Assembly (NCBI GenBank): GCA_035508435.1
Contig: DATJNA010000164.1
Coordinates: 1-64,000 of the forward strand
Direction: 5' to 3'
DNA from: JASHVB01 sp035508435
Lineage (GTDB): Bacteria > Pseudomonadota > Alphaproteobacteria > Acetobacterales > Acetobacteraceae
DNA: 64,000 bases
Below, one piece after another: positions 33,794 to 43,070 of this stretch. Position 1 is the stretch's first letter. Each line of letters opens with the position of its first letter. The notes beneath the pieces were generated by a model, which saw nothing but the letters and a program-made list of their open reading frames with translations, had not been told where the DNA came from and did no database searches. A program made the translations under genes and the position numbers.

Positions 33794-36700
33794 ATGCCGA
33801 GCGACCGCAGTCGTCCCCCCGATCCCGCCTCCGACGCCTATACCGGCGTCGCGTTCCAGCAGGGTCGTGTCACCCTCGACCGCGACTACAACGCGCTGCG
33901 TGAGATCATCGACCACCGCGACCAGACGATCACGCTCGACGTGGTCGGTGCGTGCGGCACGCCTGACGATGGGTTCGCCATCCTGCATCCGCTCCGCTTG
34001 CTCACGCCGCTGCCGTTACGGACGGCCACCCTCGCCTCGACGGTTGCGCCACTCACGAACGCACCGACGGCGGCCGCACTGACGACCGCGACGGCGCCAG
34101 CCGCAACGCTGACAACCGCGACACTGCCAACGTCGGCTCTGCCCACGGCCACGCTGCCGATCACCACGCTGCAAGGCGCCGGATCTCTGGGGGCGGTCAG
34201 CACGCTTCCCATTCTGTCCAGCCCGCCGTCGGAATCCTACAACCTGATGATCCGCGCGGGCAGCATGTATCTTGGCGGCGTGCGGGTCGAATGGCCGGGC
34301 GCATCCGAGGGCGGAGCAGCGGAATACGGCTATTACGACCAGCCCGACTGGCTCTCGCCCGACCCTCCAGCGGCGCCGCAGACCGAGATGGTCTTCTTGC
34401 AGGTGGTCGAGCATGAGGTCAGCGCGACCGAAGACCCGAACCTGTACGACGTCGCGCTTGGCGGCCCGGACACCACCCAGCGGCTGCGGCTTCAGCGCAC
34501 CGTCCACCGCCAGGCCGTCCCGGCGACGAGCTGCACACCAGCCTGGCAGGCGCTGCAGGCTGCGTGGCAGGCGCTCGGTTGGAGCTTCGACGCGAATACG
34601 ATGCGGCGCCTGCCCACCGTGCGCCTGCAGGCCGCCTTCACCACATCAGCCGGCAGCACCGATCCGTGCGATCCGGTCGCCACGGGCGGCTACCTTGGCG
34701 CCGACAATCAGCTTATTCGCGTCAAGTGGGCGCCGACCGCGGCGGGTTCCACCTCCGGCACGCTGATCTGGGGCTTCGACGACGCCAGCTTCATCTACCG
34801 CGCCAGTTCCGATCAGACCGGCACCCGGCTGACCCTGACCCGCAATCCGCCCGACGCCTACCACTTCCCGGGTGCCGGCCAGTATGTCGAGGTGCTGCGG
34901 ACCACCGCCTTGCTCGGCACCGCCACCAGCCAGCAGGCGGAGCAAGGCAGCACGGTCGTGCCGCGCTGTGTTGCCGAGGAAACCGGCTTCGTCACCACAT
35001 TGGCCGTCGCCTACGACCCGACCACGTCGAACCAGACGCTGGTGCTGAGCCACGCCCTACCGGCGGCCTACCTTGCCAGCGGGGAGCCGTTGTTCGTGCG
35101 GATCTGGCAGGGCGGTGCAGCGATGGGCCCGGCCGGCGGCACGCTGGAGCTGATCGACCCGGTCGCCAATGCCACCACTGGCGTGACCGTCACGCTGACC
35201 GTGCCGGAGGGCAGCGCCATCGCGCCCGGATCGTTCTGGATGATGGCGCTGCGCCCTGGCACTCCGCTGACCGTGCAGCCTGCGAGCTTGCTCGCCGCAC
35301 CGCAGCCGCCTGACGGTCCGCGAAGCTGGGCCTGCCCCCTCGCCGTCGTGGAATGGCCAAGCAGCGTCGATCCGGTGATCCACGATTGCCGCGTCAAGTT
35401 CGAGGATCTGATCGCGCTGACGCAGCGGCCGGCGGGCTGCTGCACCGTCTCGATGGGCCCGGGCGACGTGACCATCGACCGCACGCTGCAAACGGCCATC
35501 GGCGGCATCACCGGGCCCGGCACGCTGTGCCTGGCACCTGGGACCTATCCGCTGACGGCGCCGTTGCAGATCGGTGCGGCGCAGGCGGGTCTGACCATCG
35601 TCGCAGAGAATGGTGCGACGCTCACCGCCGCCAGTGGCGCCGAGGCAGCGTTCGGCGAGGGCATGATCGTGGTCGCCGGCGCCGGCAATGTGACGCTGCG
35701 CGGGCTGACGCTGATCCCGCCAGCGGCCGCCGTCACGCCGACATTGTTCACCGGCCTCGCCAATCTCAGCCGCATTGCCTTGCCGCAACAGAGTGAGGGG
35801 CTGGCGGCGTTGCTGAAGCTGATGAGCGTGCAAGCACAGAACCTGAGCACGATGATCGGAGTGCGCGCCGCTGGCGCACCGTCGCTGACGGTCGAGAACT
35901 GCACCGTGCGCTTCGTCCCGCCAGCCCCGGCCCCAGCGTCTCCGATCCTGGCCACTGCCCCGCTGACGACAGGTGCGACGCTCGCGACAGCAGCCTCGCT
36001 CGCGAGCGCCGCGCCACTCGCGACTGCGGCCCCACTGACGGCCACAGCCTTGCTCGCGACCGCGACGCCGGTGGCGAGTACAGTGCCGCTCACCACGGTG
36101 GGTGCGGTCGCTCCCCCCGTCGCAGCCACCGGGGCGGTCACGAATCTGGCCTCGCTCGCAGCCACCGGGGTGGTAACGACGGCAGCCGCCACGTTGACGG
36201 CGGCGTCGCCCACCGGCGCGTTGTTCGGGATCGGCCTGCTTGCTGGCGGCGCCTGCGCGCAGCTTGCCGTGCGCGGCTGCGTGTTCGATGCGTCGGCACT
36301 GGCCCCCACCCAGACTCCCGGCCTGCTGCAAAGCGGCGGGTTCATTGGCCCCACCGGCTTCGTATTGCACGGCGGCGGTCCCGCCTCCCTGCAGGGCGCC
36401 ATTGGCTGTCTCGCCAGCCCATATCTGGCGAACTTTCTGGCCAGCCCGGCCTCGCCGCCCGTGCTCAATTTGACGCCGACCCAACCGGTGCCGATCACCA
36501 GCCTGATCACGGCGACCGCGGTTGCGACGCCGACTCTGACTATCCAGCCGGCTGCGGCGACAGCCCTGGCCGCAACCACCGCGCCTGCCGTTCTGACCGC
36601 CGCTCCGCGGATCGCGACAGAGGCGCCGACCGCGAACCTGGCGACGCCAGTAACGGCTGCCGCGCCGGCGGCGAGCCCGGCGCTGTCGGCCTCTCTCACC

Positions 36701-37828
36701 CGCGCCGCCACCGTCGCGACCCCCGCACTCGCCACAACGAACCTCACAGCGTCAGCGGCGGCGGTACTGGCAACGCCAACCGCCTCTGCCGCCACGGTCC
36801 CGACTCTCTCCACGGTGAGCCTCGCCGGACAGCCGACCCTGGTTCAGGCGACGACGGCCTCGATCCCAGCAGCCACGGTAGCAACTACCTCGGCCGCCAC
36901 CTTGGCAGCCCACACGATCGCCCAACCGGTGATCAGCAACTTGCTCAATCTCTCGCCCGGCGCTCTCAACCTGACGATCGATCCCGGCATCCTGCAGCTT
37001 GACACCGCCGATGCCTTCACCACCGTCGCCGACCTGAGCGGGGCCGTGTTCGAGGACAACATCTTCGACAGCGTCATGCTGGCGATCAGTGCGACCGCGA
37101 TGCTCGACCGCGTACGCGTGCAGGACAACACCGTGGTCAGCAGCTCTGGCGGGATCTGGCTGCGGCCGATCGACGAGCCGCGCTTCACCTTCACCACCAC
37201 GGTGCCAACGCCCACGCTCACCGTGATCGTGCAGGACCCGGTGGTGGCCGGCGACAGCATGTGGCTCAAGCTCGTGCTGTTGCAGCAGGAGACATTCCTT
37301 GCCTGGCTGCTGTCGCTGTTGCTGCCGCTGCCGAGCGGCGCCGCAACGCCGCTGTTTGCGTCGCCGGAAGGCGGCACGACTCTGCGCGTCACGGGCAACA
37401 CCGTCGCCGCGCTCGGCCCTGCCGCGAGCGGCCTCGCGTGGGGCACGCCGGCGCTTGCGGTGGTCAGCGCAACCTACACCTCCGCCGTCGACATCGGGCC
37501 CAGCCTGCTTGTCGCGGACAATCGGCTGCAAGGCCGCACGACCTCGGCCTATCCCGCCGCCGTTCTCGCCATCTCCGGCCGGCTCTCGGCCACCGGCAAC
37601 CTGATCTCGAACGAACCGTCGGGCAGCCCGCCGACTGCCATCTCGCTCGAGATCTTTCCCAATGACGATGGCGGCGCCGGAGTGGCAACCAGCATCACCG
37701 CCCCGCGCATCGTCGTCACCGGCAACGTGCTGGAAGGCACCAGCAACCTGTCGGCACTGCTGCGTACCGATGCGGCGAATCTGCCCGCGCCATTCAACAC
37801 GTGGGTTCCCTTCAACGCCAGCGCCTGA
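33794..37828 (+). CDS. Giant DUF6519-type eCIS protein with Ala/Thr/Leu-rich repeat insertions
   Basis: A 1344-aa protein. The N terminus (YTGVAFQQGRVTLDRDYNALREI then DVVGACGTPDDGFAI) matches the DUF6519 module that accompanies eCIS baseplate genes. The middle (about 560-720) and the end (about 1050-1340) read as a right-handed beta-helix (FEDNIFDSVMLAISATAMLDRVRVQDNTVV). Three long low-complexity blocks are inserted at about residues 76-135, 718-805 and 900-1050, made of Ala, Thr, Leu, Val and Pro in a quasi-periodic pattern such as TATLPTSALPTATLPITTL. It follows the gpI-like gene by 27 bases and may be a tail-fibre-like or baseplate-peripheral protein; its function is not established. Confidence 0.82.
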   Translation: MPSDRSRPPDPASDAYTGVAFQQGRVTLDRDYNALREIIDHRDQTITLDVVGACGTPDDGFAILHPLRLLTPLPLRTATLASTVAPLTNAPTAAALTTATAPAATLTTATLPTSALPTATLPITTLQGAGSLGAVSTLPILSSPPSESYNLMIRAGSMYLGGVRVEWPGASEGGAAEYGYYDQPDWLSPDPPAAPQTEMVFLQVVEHEVSATEDPNLYDVALGGPDTTQRLRLQRTVHRQAVPATSCTPAWQALQAAWQALGWSFDANTMRRLPTVRLQAAFTTSAGSTDPCDPVATGGYLGADNQLIRVKWAPTAAGSTSGTLIWGFDDASFIYRASSDQTGTRLTLTRNPPDAYHFPGAGQYVEVLRTTALLGTATSQQAEQGSTVVPRCVAEETGFVTTLAVAYDPTTSNQTLVLSHALPAAYLASGEPLFVRIWQGGAAMGPAGGTLELIDPVANATTGVTVTLTVPEGSAIAPGSFWMMALRPGTPLTVQPASLLAAPQPPDGPRSWACPLAVVEWPSSVDPVIHDCRVKFEDLIALTQRPAGCCTVSMGPGDVTIDRTLQTAIGGITGPGTLCLAPGTYPLTAPLQIGAAQAGLTIVAENGATLTAASGAEAAFGEGMIVVAGAGNVTLRGLTLIPPAAAVTPTLFTGLANLSRIALPQQSEGLAALLKLMSVQAQNLSTMIGVRAAGAPSLTVENCTVRFVPPAPAPASPILATAPLTTGATLATAASLASAAPLATAAPLTATALLATATPVASTVPLTTVGAVAPPVAATGAVTNLASLAATGVVTTAAATLTAASPTGALFGIGLLAGGACAQLAVRGCVFDASALAPTQTPGLLQSGGFIGPTGFVLHGGGPASLQGAIGCLASPYLANFLASPASPPVLNLTPTQPVPITSLITATAVATPTLTIQPAAATALAATTAPAVLTAAPRIATEAPTANLATPVTAAAPAASPALSASLTRAATVATPALATTNLTASAAAVLATPTASAATVPTLSTVSLAGQPTLVQATTASIPAATVATTSAATLAAHTIAQPVISNLLNLSPGALNLTIDPGILQLDTADAFTTVADLSGAVFEDNIFDSVMLAISATAMLDRVRVQDNTVVSSSGGIWLRPIDEPRFTFTTTVPTPTLTVIVQDPVVAGDSMWLKLVLLQQETFLAWLLSLLLPLPSGAATPLFASPEGGTTLRVTGNTVAALGPAASGLAWGTPALAVVSATYTSAVDIGPSLLVADNRLQGRTTSAYPAAVLAISGRLSATGNLISNEPSGSPPTAISLEIFPNDDGGAGVATSITAPRIVVTGNVLEGTSNLSALLRTDAANLPAPFNTWVPFNASA

Positions 37829-37836
37829 CCGGGACC

Positions 37837-39084
37837 ATGAGCAACGCGCTTGCCATCGCGACCGTCACCCAGACGTTGCAGAACGTGCTGACCGAGGCAT
37901 TGGTCTATGCCAATGTGTCGGGTGCCCACGTCACGGCGGTACGGCCGGACGACCCGGCGCATCTGCCGACCACCGGCGTCAACATCTTCCTGTATCAGGT
38001 CGCGCCCAATCCGGCGCTGCGCAACAATGACCTGCCAACCCGCGCCGCCGACGGTACGCTGCTGCAGCGGCCTCAGGTCGCACTCGACCTGTACTACCTC
38101 CTGACGTTCTACGGCGACGACACGCAACTCGAGCAACAGCGATTGCTCGGTGCCATGACCCTGGCGTTGCATGCCCAGCCCTGGCTGCGCCAATCCGACA
38201 TCATCGCGGCGCAGGCAACGTCGTTCCTGAACGGCGCCGATCTTGCCTCACAAACCGAGCGCGTGCGGTTCCGCCCGGTCAGCTTCTCGCTGGAGGAGCT
38301 GTCCAAGCTGTGGTCGTTCCTGCTGAAGACCGATTACGTGCTGTCCGCTGCCTACGTCGCCAGCGTGGTGCTGATCGATACCGCCGACGCGGTGCCGCCG
38401 CCGCCGCTTCCGGTGCTGACGACGAACGTACTGGCCCTGGCACTTCAGACGCCCGTCATCACTGCGGTAACCGCGGCACAGGGGCCGGCGACCCTGATTT
38501 TGCCAGGTGCGCAGATCAATCTGATCGGCAACAACCTGCTCGGACCTCCCGGCACCGAAACGGTGGTGCTGGCGGGCGGCGTGACGCTGACGCCTTCGGC
38601 CGCCAGTGCCACGCAACTGACGGTCACGCTGCCAGCCACATTGCCAGCCGGCACGCAGACGGTTCAGGCCGCCCAGCTTCAATTGCTCGGCTCGCCGCCG
38701 GTGCCGCATGGCGGCGGCGTGCAATCCGCGCCGGCGATGTTCACCCTCAGCCCGTTGATCCGCCGCTCCGGCTCCCCGCCCGTCTATCAGGTTGCGATGC
38801 AGACCGGCGTCGGCTCGCCGCCCGCGGACACGCTGACGGTGAACCTGGATCCAGCGGTGCAGCCGGGCCAGCGCACCATATTGACGCTGCGGCCGCCCGG
38901 CACCGGCACCCTGCCTACCCTGTTCGACGGCGGCACCGCCACATCCGCCACCAACACGCTGACCTTCCCGATCGGCATCCCGCCGCCTGGCGCCTACCTC
39001 GTGCAGGTCATCGTCGGTCACGCGGAAAGTCCGCTCGACTTCGACGCCTCGGGCCAGGCGATCGGGCCGGGGATCACGCTGTGA
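37837..39084 (+). CDS. Pvc16/Afp16-like tail terminator protein (DUF4255-type)
   Basis: A 415-aa protein. Residues 1-195 are the Pvc16_N/DUF4255 domain: ATVTQTLQNVLTEALVYANV, GVNIFLYQVAPNPALRNNDLPTR, LDLYYLLTFYGDDTQLEQQRLLGAMTLAL and VSFSLEELSKLWSFLLKTDYVLSAAY are all typical. By analogy with Afp16 it caps the tube and sheath and fixes length. The rest is an extra Ig-like/beta domain (about 210-415), larger than minimal family members. Its stop overlaps the ATPase start (TGATG). Confidence 0.92.
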   Translation: MSNALAIATVTQTLQNVLTEALVYANVSGAHVTAVRPDDPAHLPTTGVNIFLYQVAPNPALRNNDLPTRAADGTLLQRPQVALDLYYLLTFYGDDTQLEQQRLLGAMTLALHAQPWLRQSDIIAAQATSFLNGADLASQTERVRFRPVSFSLEELSKLWSFLLKTDYVLSAAYVASVVLIDTADAVPPPPLPVLTTNVLALALQTPVITAVTAAQGPATLILPGAQINLIGNNLLGPPGTETVVLAGGVTLTPSAASATQLTVTLPATLPAGTQTVQAAQLQLLGSPPVPHGGGVQSAPAMFTLSPLIRRSGSPPVYQVAMQTGVGSPPADTLTVNLDPAVQPGQRTILTLRPPGTGTLPTLFDGGTATSATNTLTFPIGIPPPGAYLVQVIVGHAESPLDFDASGQAIGPGITL

Positions 39085-41009
39085 TGGACGCCATGGTCGC
39101 GCCGGCGTCGCAGTGGGAGGCCGCCAACCAGGCGCACCTTGTCGCCGCGCTCGGCGTGCTCAAGAACCGGCTGCGCAACCAAGCGCCGCGCGCGAGCGTC
39201 GCTCCCTGGCCGGCGGCGCTGGCGACCCGGCCGCCGGCGCTTGAGCAAATTTCCACCCTGTTTGCGCTGTCTTCCTTTGAGCAAGACCTGCTGCTGTTGT
39301 GCGCCGGCATGGAACTGGATGCCGAGTTTGCGTCGCTTTGCGCCGCCGCCCAGGGCGATGCGAGCCGTCCCTGGCCCAGCTTCGCCCTTGCCCTGGCCGT
39401 GCTGGAGGCACCGCACTGGAGCGCGCTCGCGCCGGACGCTCCGCTGCGGCGCTGGAAGCTGTTGGAAGTTGGATCCGGTGCCACGTTGACCCAGGCGGCG
39501 CTGCGGATCGACGAGCGGGTGCTGCACCATCTGGCGGGCGTCGCACACCTGGACGAGCGCCTGGCCGGCCTGGTGCGTCGGCTGGCGGCCCCCGACTCCC
39601 TCGCCGCCTCGCATGCGGCGATCGTGCGCACCTTGCTGGCCACCTGGACCGCCGGCGGGACCGCCGTGCCGCTGGTGCAGCTTTGCGGTGAGCCGAACGA
39701 CTGTCTGCCGATCGCCGGCGCCGCGGCAGCGGCAGCCGACACTGGCGCCGCCCTGATTGCCGCCGACCTGCTGCCGGCGGCGTCCGGAGAGCTGGAAAAC
39801 TTGCTCACACTGTGGCGGCGCGAGGCCATGTTATCCGACCTCGGCGTGCTGGTGGTCGATGCCGAAGCAGCCTCCGGCGATGAGGGGCACGCCCGGGCCG
39901 CATTGCTGTCCCGCCTGGTGGACGCATTGGATGGCCGGGTCGTGGTGTGCGACCGGCTCGGCCGGCGGCATGGCCGGCGGCCGGCGGTGGTCCTCGACGT
40001 GCGTCATCCGCAGCCCGAGGAGCAACGCGCGGCCTGGGACACCTTGCTCGGCAGCGCGGCGGATCCGATCGCCCGGCAGTTCAGCCTCAGCCTGACCGAC
40101 ATCCAGGCCATCGCCGCCGAGGCCCGCGCCCGCGCCACACAGCAAGACGATGCCGCCACGGCTGCCTGGGACCTGTGCCGCGCCCGCTTGCGCGCGCGCC
40201 TGGATGGGCTGGCGCGGCGCGTCGAGGCGCGGGCGGGATGGGACCAGCTCGTGCTGCCGCCGGCCGAAATCGCCACACTGCACGCCATCGCCGCACAGCT
40301 CCGCCAGCGTGCCACCGTCTACGAGCGCTGGGGCTTCGCTGCGCAGGGCAGCCGCGGGCTCGGCATCAGCGCGTTGTTCTACGGACCATCCGGCACCGGC
40401 AAGACACTCGCGGCCGAGGTGCTGGCGGCGTCGCTGCGGCTCGATCTGTATCGCATCGATCTGTCGTCAGTCGTCAGCAAGTATATCGGCGAGACCGAGG
40501 CGAATCTTCGCCGTGTGTTCGACAGCGCGGAGGAGAGCGGCGCCATCCTGTTGTTCGACGAGGCCGACGCGTTGTTTGGCAAGCGCAGCGAGGTCAAGGA
40601 CAGCCACGATCGCTACGCCAACATCGAAGTCAGCTATCTGCTGCAGCGGATGGAGGAATACCGCGGGCTCGCGGTGTTAACGACGAACCTGAAGACGTCG
40701 CTGGACTCGGCGTTCCTGCGCCGGCTGCGCTTCGTGGTGCAGTTCCCATTCCCCGATGCCGCGCATCGTGCGGCGATCTGGCGCGCGGTGTTTCCACCCG
40801 GTGCGCCGATTGACGGGCTGGACTGGGAGCGGCTGGCCGCGTTGCGGGTGGCAGGCGGAAATATCCGCAGCATCGCACTGAACGCGGCGTTCCTGGCGGC
40901 AGATGCCGGGCAAAGCGTGGGCATGGCCCACGTGCTGGCTGCGGCCCGCAGCGAGTACGCCAAGCTGGAGCGGCCGTTGACGCCAACGGAGATTGCCGGA
41001 TGGACATGA
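39084..41009 (+). CDS. eCIS AAA+ ATPase (Afp15/Pvc15-like)
   Basis: A 641-aa protein. The C-terminal AAA+ module has Walker A YGPSGTGKT (about residue 435), Walker B ILLFDEADALFGKRSEV, sensor 1 AVLTTNLKTSLDSAFLRRLRF and an arginine-finger region. The N-terminal about 400 residues are helical and family-specific (FALSSFEQDLLLLCAGMELDAEFASL). In Afp and PVC the equivalent ATPase helps assemble or load the particle; its exact step is not settled. ATG 39084 overlaps the terminator gene stop by one base. Confidence 0.93.
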   Translation: MDAMVAPASQWEAANQAHLVAALGVLKNRLRNQAPRASVAPWPAALATRPPALEQISTLFALSSFEQDLLLLCAGMELDAEFASLCAAAQGDASRPWPSFALALAVLEAPHWSALAPDAPLRRWKLLEVGSGATLTQAALRIDERVLHHLAGVAHLDERLAGLVRRLAAPDSLAASHAAIVRTLLATWTAGGTAVPLVQLCGEPNDCLPIAGAAAAAADTGAALIAADLLPAASGELENLLTLWRREAMLSDLGVLVVDAEAASGDEGHARAALLSRLVDALDGRVVVCDRLGRRHGRRPAVVLDVRHPQPEEQRAAWDTLLGSAADPIARQFSLSLTDIQAIAAEARARATQQDDAATAAWDLCRARLRARLDGLARRVEARAGWDQLVLPPAEIATLHAIAAQLRQRATVYERWGFAAQGSRGLGISALFYGPSGTGKTLAAEVLAASLRLDLYRIDLSSVVSKYIGETEANLRRVFDSAEESGAILLFDEADALFGKRSEVKDSHDRYANIEVSYLLQRMEEYRGLAVLTTNLKTSLDSAFLRRLRFVVQFPFPDAAHRAAIWRAVFPPGAPIDGLDWERLAALRVAGGNIRSIALNAAFLAADAGQSVGMAHVLAAARSEYAKLERPLTPTEIAGWT

Positions 41010-41266
41010 TTGCGACCATTGTGCGCCACACCCTGGCCCGGCCACCGCCGCGCCCGGCCTCGCCCGTATACCGGCGGACGAGAGTCGCCAACGCACTGCG
41101 CATGGTTGCTGCTGGCCCGCGCTGGAGCTTTGCCGATCCTCGGATCAGGTCCGGGAATGCGGCCGGCGCAAGCGAGCGCAGACTGGATCGGATCACAATT
41201 CGAGCTACGCCCCCGGCACCCGACCTGCGTGCCAGGGTAATGAGGCGCTTGCAGCCGCCATGCTAG
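41000..41266 (+). CDS. Small basic hypothetical protein between ATPase and cargo candidate
   Basis: An 88-aa frame starting at ATG 41000, overlapping the end of the ATPase gene by 10 bases, with GGAG (40988-40991) at good spacing. It is rich in Arg, Ala and Pro with no hydrophobic core. Its stop (TAG 41264-41266) overlaps the probable start of the next gene at 41260, so it may be a coupling leader or an adaptor for the cargo. No family is recognised, and it could be a non-functional frame. Confidence 0.45.
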   Translation: MDMIATIVRHTLARPPPRPASPVYRRTRVANALRMVAAGPRWSFADPRIRSGNAAGASERRLDRITIRATPPAPDLRARVMRRLQPPC

Positions 41267-42771
41267 CTCTCGCCAATCCCAAAGCGCCTGCGATGAGCCA
41301 AACCGGATCGCCCGTGACCGGCAGGCGAGCCGCCGTTGCTCTCGGCACCCACAGCGCCACCACTGCGCTGCCAAACACCGCATGGAATTTCGCCAGCGTT
41401 GCGCTGCACCCATCCACAGCCACGATCCTGCGCAAGCGCGTCCACGGCGGCGAACTGCCCTCTGCTTCGCAAGGACGTGCATCGGGTTCGATTGCCGCTG
41501 CGGTCGAACGCCCGGCTGACAGCTCGCCCGGGGCGATGCCGGACATGCCGAGCCGTGCGGCGATATCGGTCGCCTCGTTACCAGCGCGGCACCACTCCGG
41601 CTGGAACTTCGCACACGTGGCACTGCACCCGCCCGCCGTGGCACTGCACCCGCCTATGCGCGAGCGGCAGCGCGATCGCGTCGAAGCCGATGGTTCGGCG
41701 GCCACCACGACGGGCTTCAGTCTGAGTTCCCCAACGGATGCGCTGGAACAGGATGCCGATGCGCGGGCGGAAACGGTGTTGCGCGCGCTGAGCCACCGGG
41801 CGCATGCCGAAGCCGATGTCGCGGCACGCCACGTCGCGGCAGCGAATGTCGCAGCCGAGGCCCCGCGTGCAACGCCGCGCCCACTGCCGACCGCGCCCCA
41901 CCAGGCCGAGCCTATCCTCGCGGCGAAATTCGGCAGTGGCCGGCCACTTGACCCGCACCTGAGGGCGCGCGTCGAGCCTTTGGTCGGCCATGACCTGGCT
42001 TCCGTGCGCGTCTATCCGCACGAGGCGGACAGTCTCGCGACCGCCTGGCAGGCACGCGCATTCACCGTCGGACATTCGGTGTTCTTTCGAGCGCGGGAGT
42101 GGCAGCCGGAGACCCATGACGGCATGGGGCTCCTGCTGCACGAACTCATCCACACCACCCAACCGGCCGATGCGCGCACCATCCAGCGCAAGGCGAGCGT
42201 GGCTGATTGGGAGTTCCACAACCAGGATGGCGGGACGACAGCCAGCGACAACTGCTGCGCCCTCTGCCCAGCCAACCTGGGTGTGGATAGCCACGGCTAT
42301 GGTCCGGGCAGTTTCACCAATGGCATGGAGCTGAAGGCGTTCCTGAACGACGAGCCTGGGACCAGTTACGACGTAAAGCGCGTCCGCGAGACCGCGGCCT
42401 TTGCCATGACCGGAGGTACTTGGACCCGCTTCCTGCATGAGGGGCCGAACAAGCCCGACGACAGCACCAACGACGACGAGTGCCTGACGCCACAGGTCAC
42501 CGTTCCTTACCTGCCCTACGTGTTCTCGATCGACTATCCCGGCTTCAAGACGACAGGACCATTGGCGGGCAGCAGCGCGGCCGTGTACGAGTCGAACTTC
42601 ATAGAGAGCGTCGCGATAACCGCCAACGGCGCGACAACCGTGGATCCCAAGACATTCGACTGGCACGCGATCGTTTGGATCACCAACGCATCTGGCGGCG
42701 GCTGGCTGTTGGACAAGACGCGCAGCGAGATCCAGCCCGGCCATACCACGCTCGGGACTAAGTCGCCATGA
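41260..42771 (+). CDS. DUF4157-domain putative eCIS effector 1
   Basis: A 503-aa protein if started at ATG 41260 (ATG 41293 is an alternative). Residues 42-51 (WNFASVALHP) and 115-125 (WNFAHVALHPP) are two copies of a motif that also occurs in the second DUF4157 protein. Residues about 225-300 are the DUF4157 domain (PLDPHLRARVEPLVGHDLASVRVYPH and AFTVGHSVFF), ending in LLHELIHTTQ, an HExxH zinc-protease-like motif at residues 294-298. About 200 residues follow with no known family, containing CCALCPANLG and many aromatic beta segments (VTVPYLPYVFSIDYPGF). DUF4157 proteins are enriched beside eCIS loci and are thought to mark cargo; the C terminus is the likely active part. Confidence 0.8.
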   Translation: MLALANPKAPAMSQTGSPVTGRRAAVALGTHSATTALPNTAWNFASVALHPSTATILRKRVHGGELPSASQGRASGSIAAAVERPADSSPGAMPDMPSRAAISVASLPARHHSGWNFAHVALHPPAVALHPPMRERQRDRVEADGSAATTTGFSLSSPTDALEQDADARAETVLRALSHRAHAEADVAARHVAAANVAAEAPRATPRPLPTAPHQAEPILAAKFGSGRPLDPHLRARVEPLVGHDLASVRVYPHEADSLATAWQARAFTVGHSVFFRAREWQPETHDGMGLLLHELIHTTQPADARTIQRKASVADWEFHNQDGGTTASDNCCALCPANLGVDSHGYGPGSFTNGMELKAFLNDEPGTSYDVKRVRETAAFAMTGGTWTRFLHEGPNKPDDSTNDDECLTPQVTVPYLPYVFSIDYPGFKTTGPLAGSSAAVYESNFIESVAITANGATTVDPKTFDWHAIVWITNASGGGWLLDKTRSEIQPGHTTLGTKSP

Positions 42772-43070
42772 AGGTATCGCTGGATCGAGACCGCAGCAAC
42801 GGCTTTGCCTCCGACGCGGCGGTGCGATCGGTGGATGCAGCGTATCCCGCCTGCGGATGGACCAGCGGCAGCCGACGCCATCGACCTGCGTTGCGTGAGA
42901 GTGTTGATGACATAGCAGGAATCCGCATCGCATTGCCGACTCGCTGCGACACGCTGGCAAGGCAGCGGGGGAATTCCATTGCCAGAATGGCAATGAGCGC
43001 GCAGCGTTGGGTGCTATCCGCTGCGCGGGCGACGCATCGTGGCAATGCCGGTTCGGGAGGAGCAGCGTAA
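42768..43070 (+). CDS. Small hypothetical protein between the two DUF4157 genes
   Basis: A 100-aa frame whose ATG overlaps the previous stop (ATGA) and whose stop overlaps the next start (TAATG). The sequence is Arg/Ala/Ser-rich with one helical stretch (LRESVDDIAGIRIALPTRCDTLARQRGNSIARMAMSA read around residues 43-80) and no recognised domain. The double overlap supports translation coupling, but base composition alone does not prove coding. Confidence 0.42.
   Translation: MKVSLDRDRSNGFASDAAVRSVDAAYPACGWTSGSRRHRPALRESVDDIAGIRIALPTRCDTLARQRGNSIARMAMSAQRWVLSAARATHRGNAGSGGAA

Noticed and set aside
33886..37531. Very long antisense frames opposite the DUF6519 and baseplate genes
   Set aside because: They mirror GC-rich codon structure of well-supported plus-strand genes and show His/Arg/Gly-rich nonsense composition.
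18600..41009. Tail gene cluster considered as a prophage
   Set aside because: No integrase, terminase, portal, capsid, lysis genes or attachment sites; presence of Afp-type ATPase, Pvc16-like and DUF6519 genes fits eCIS.
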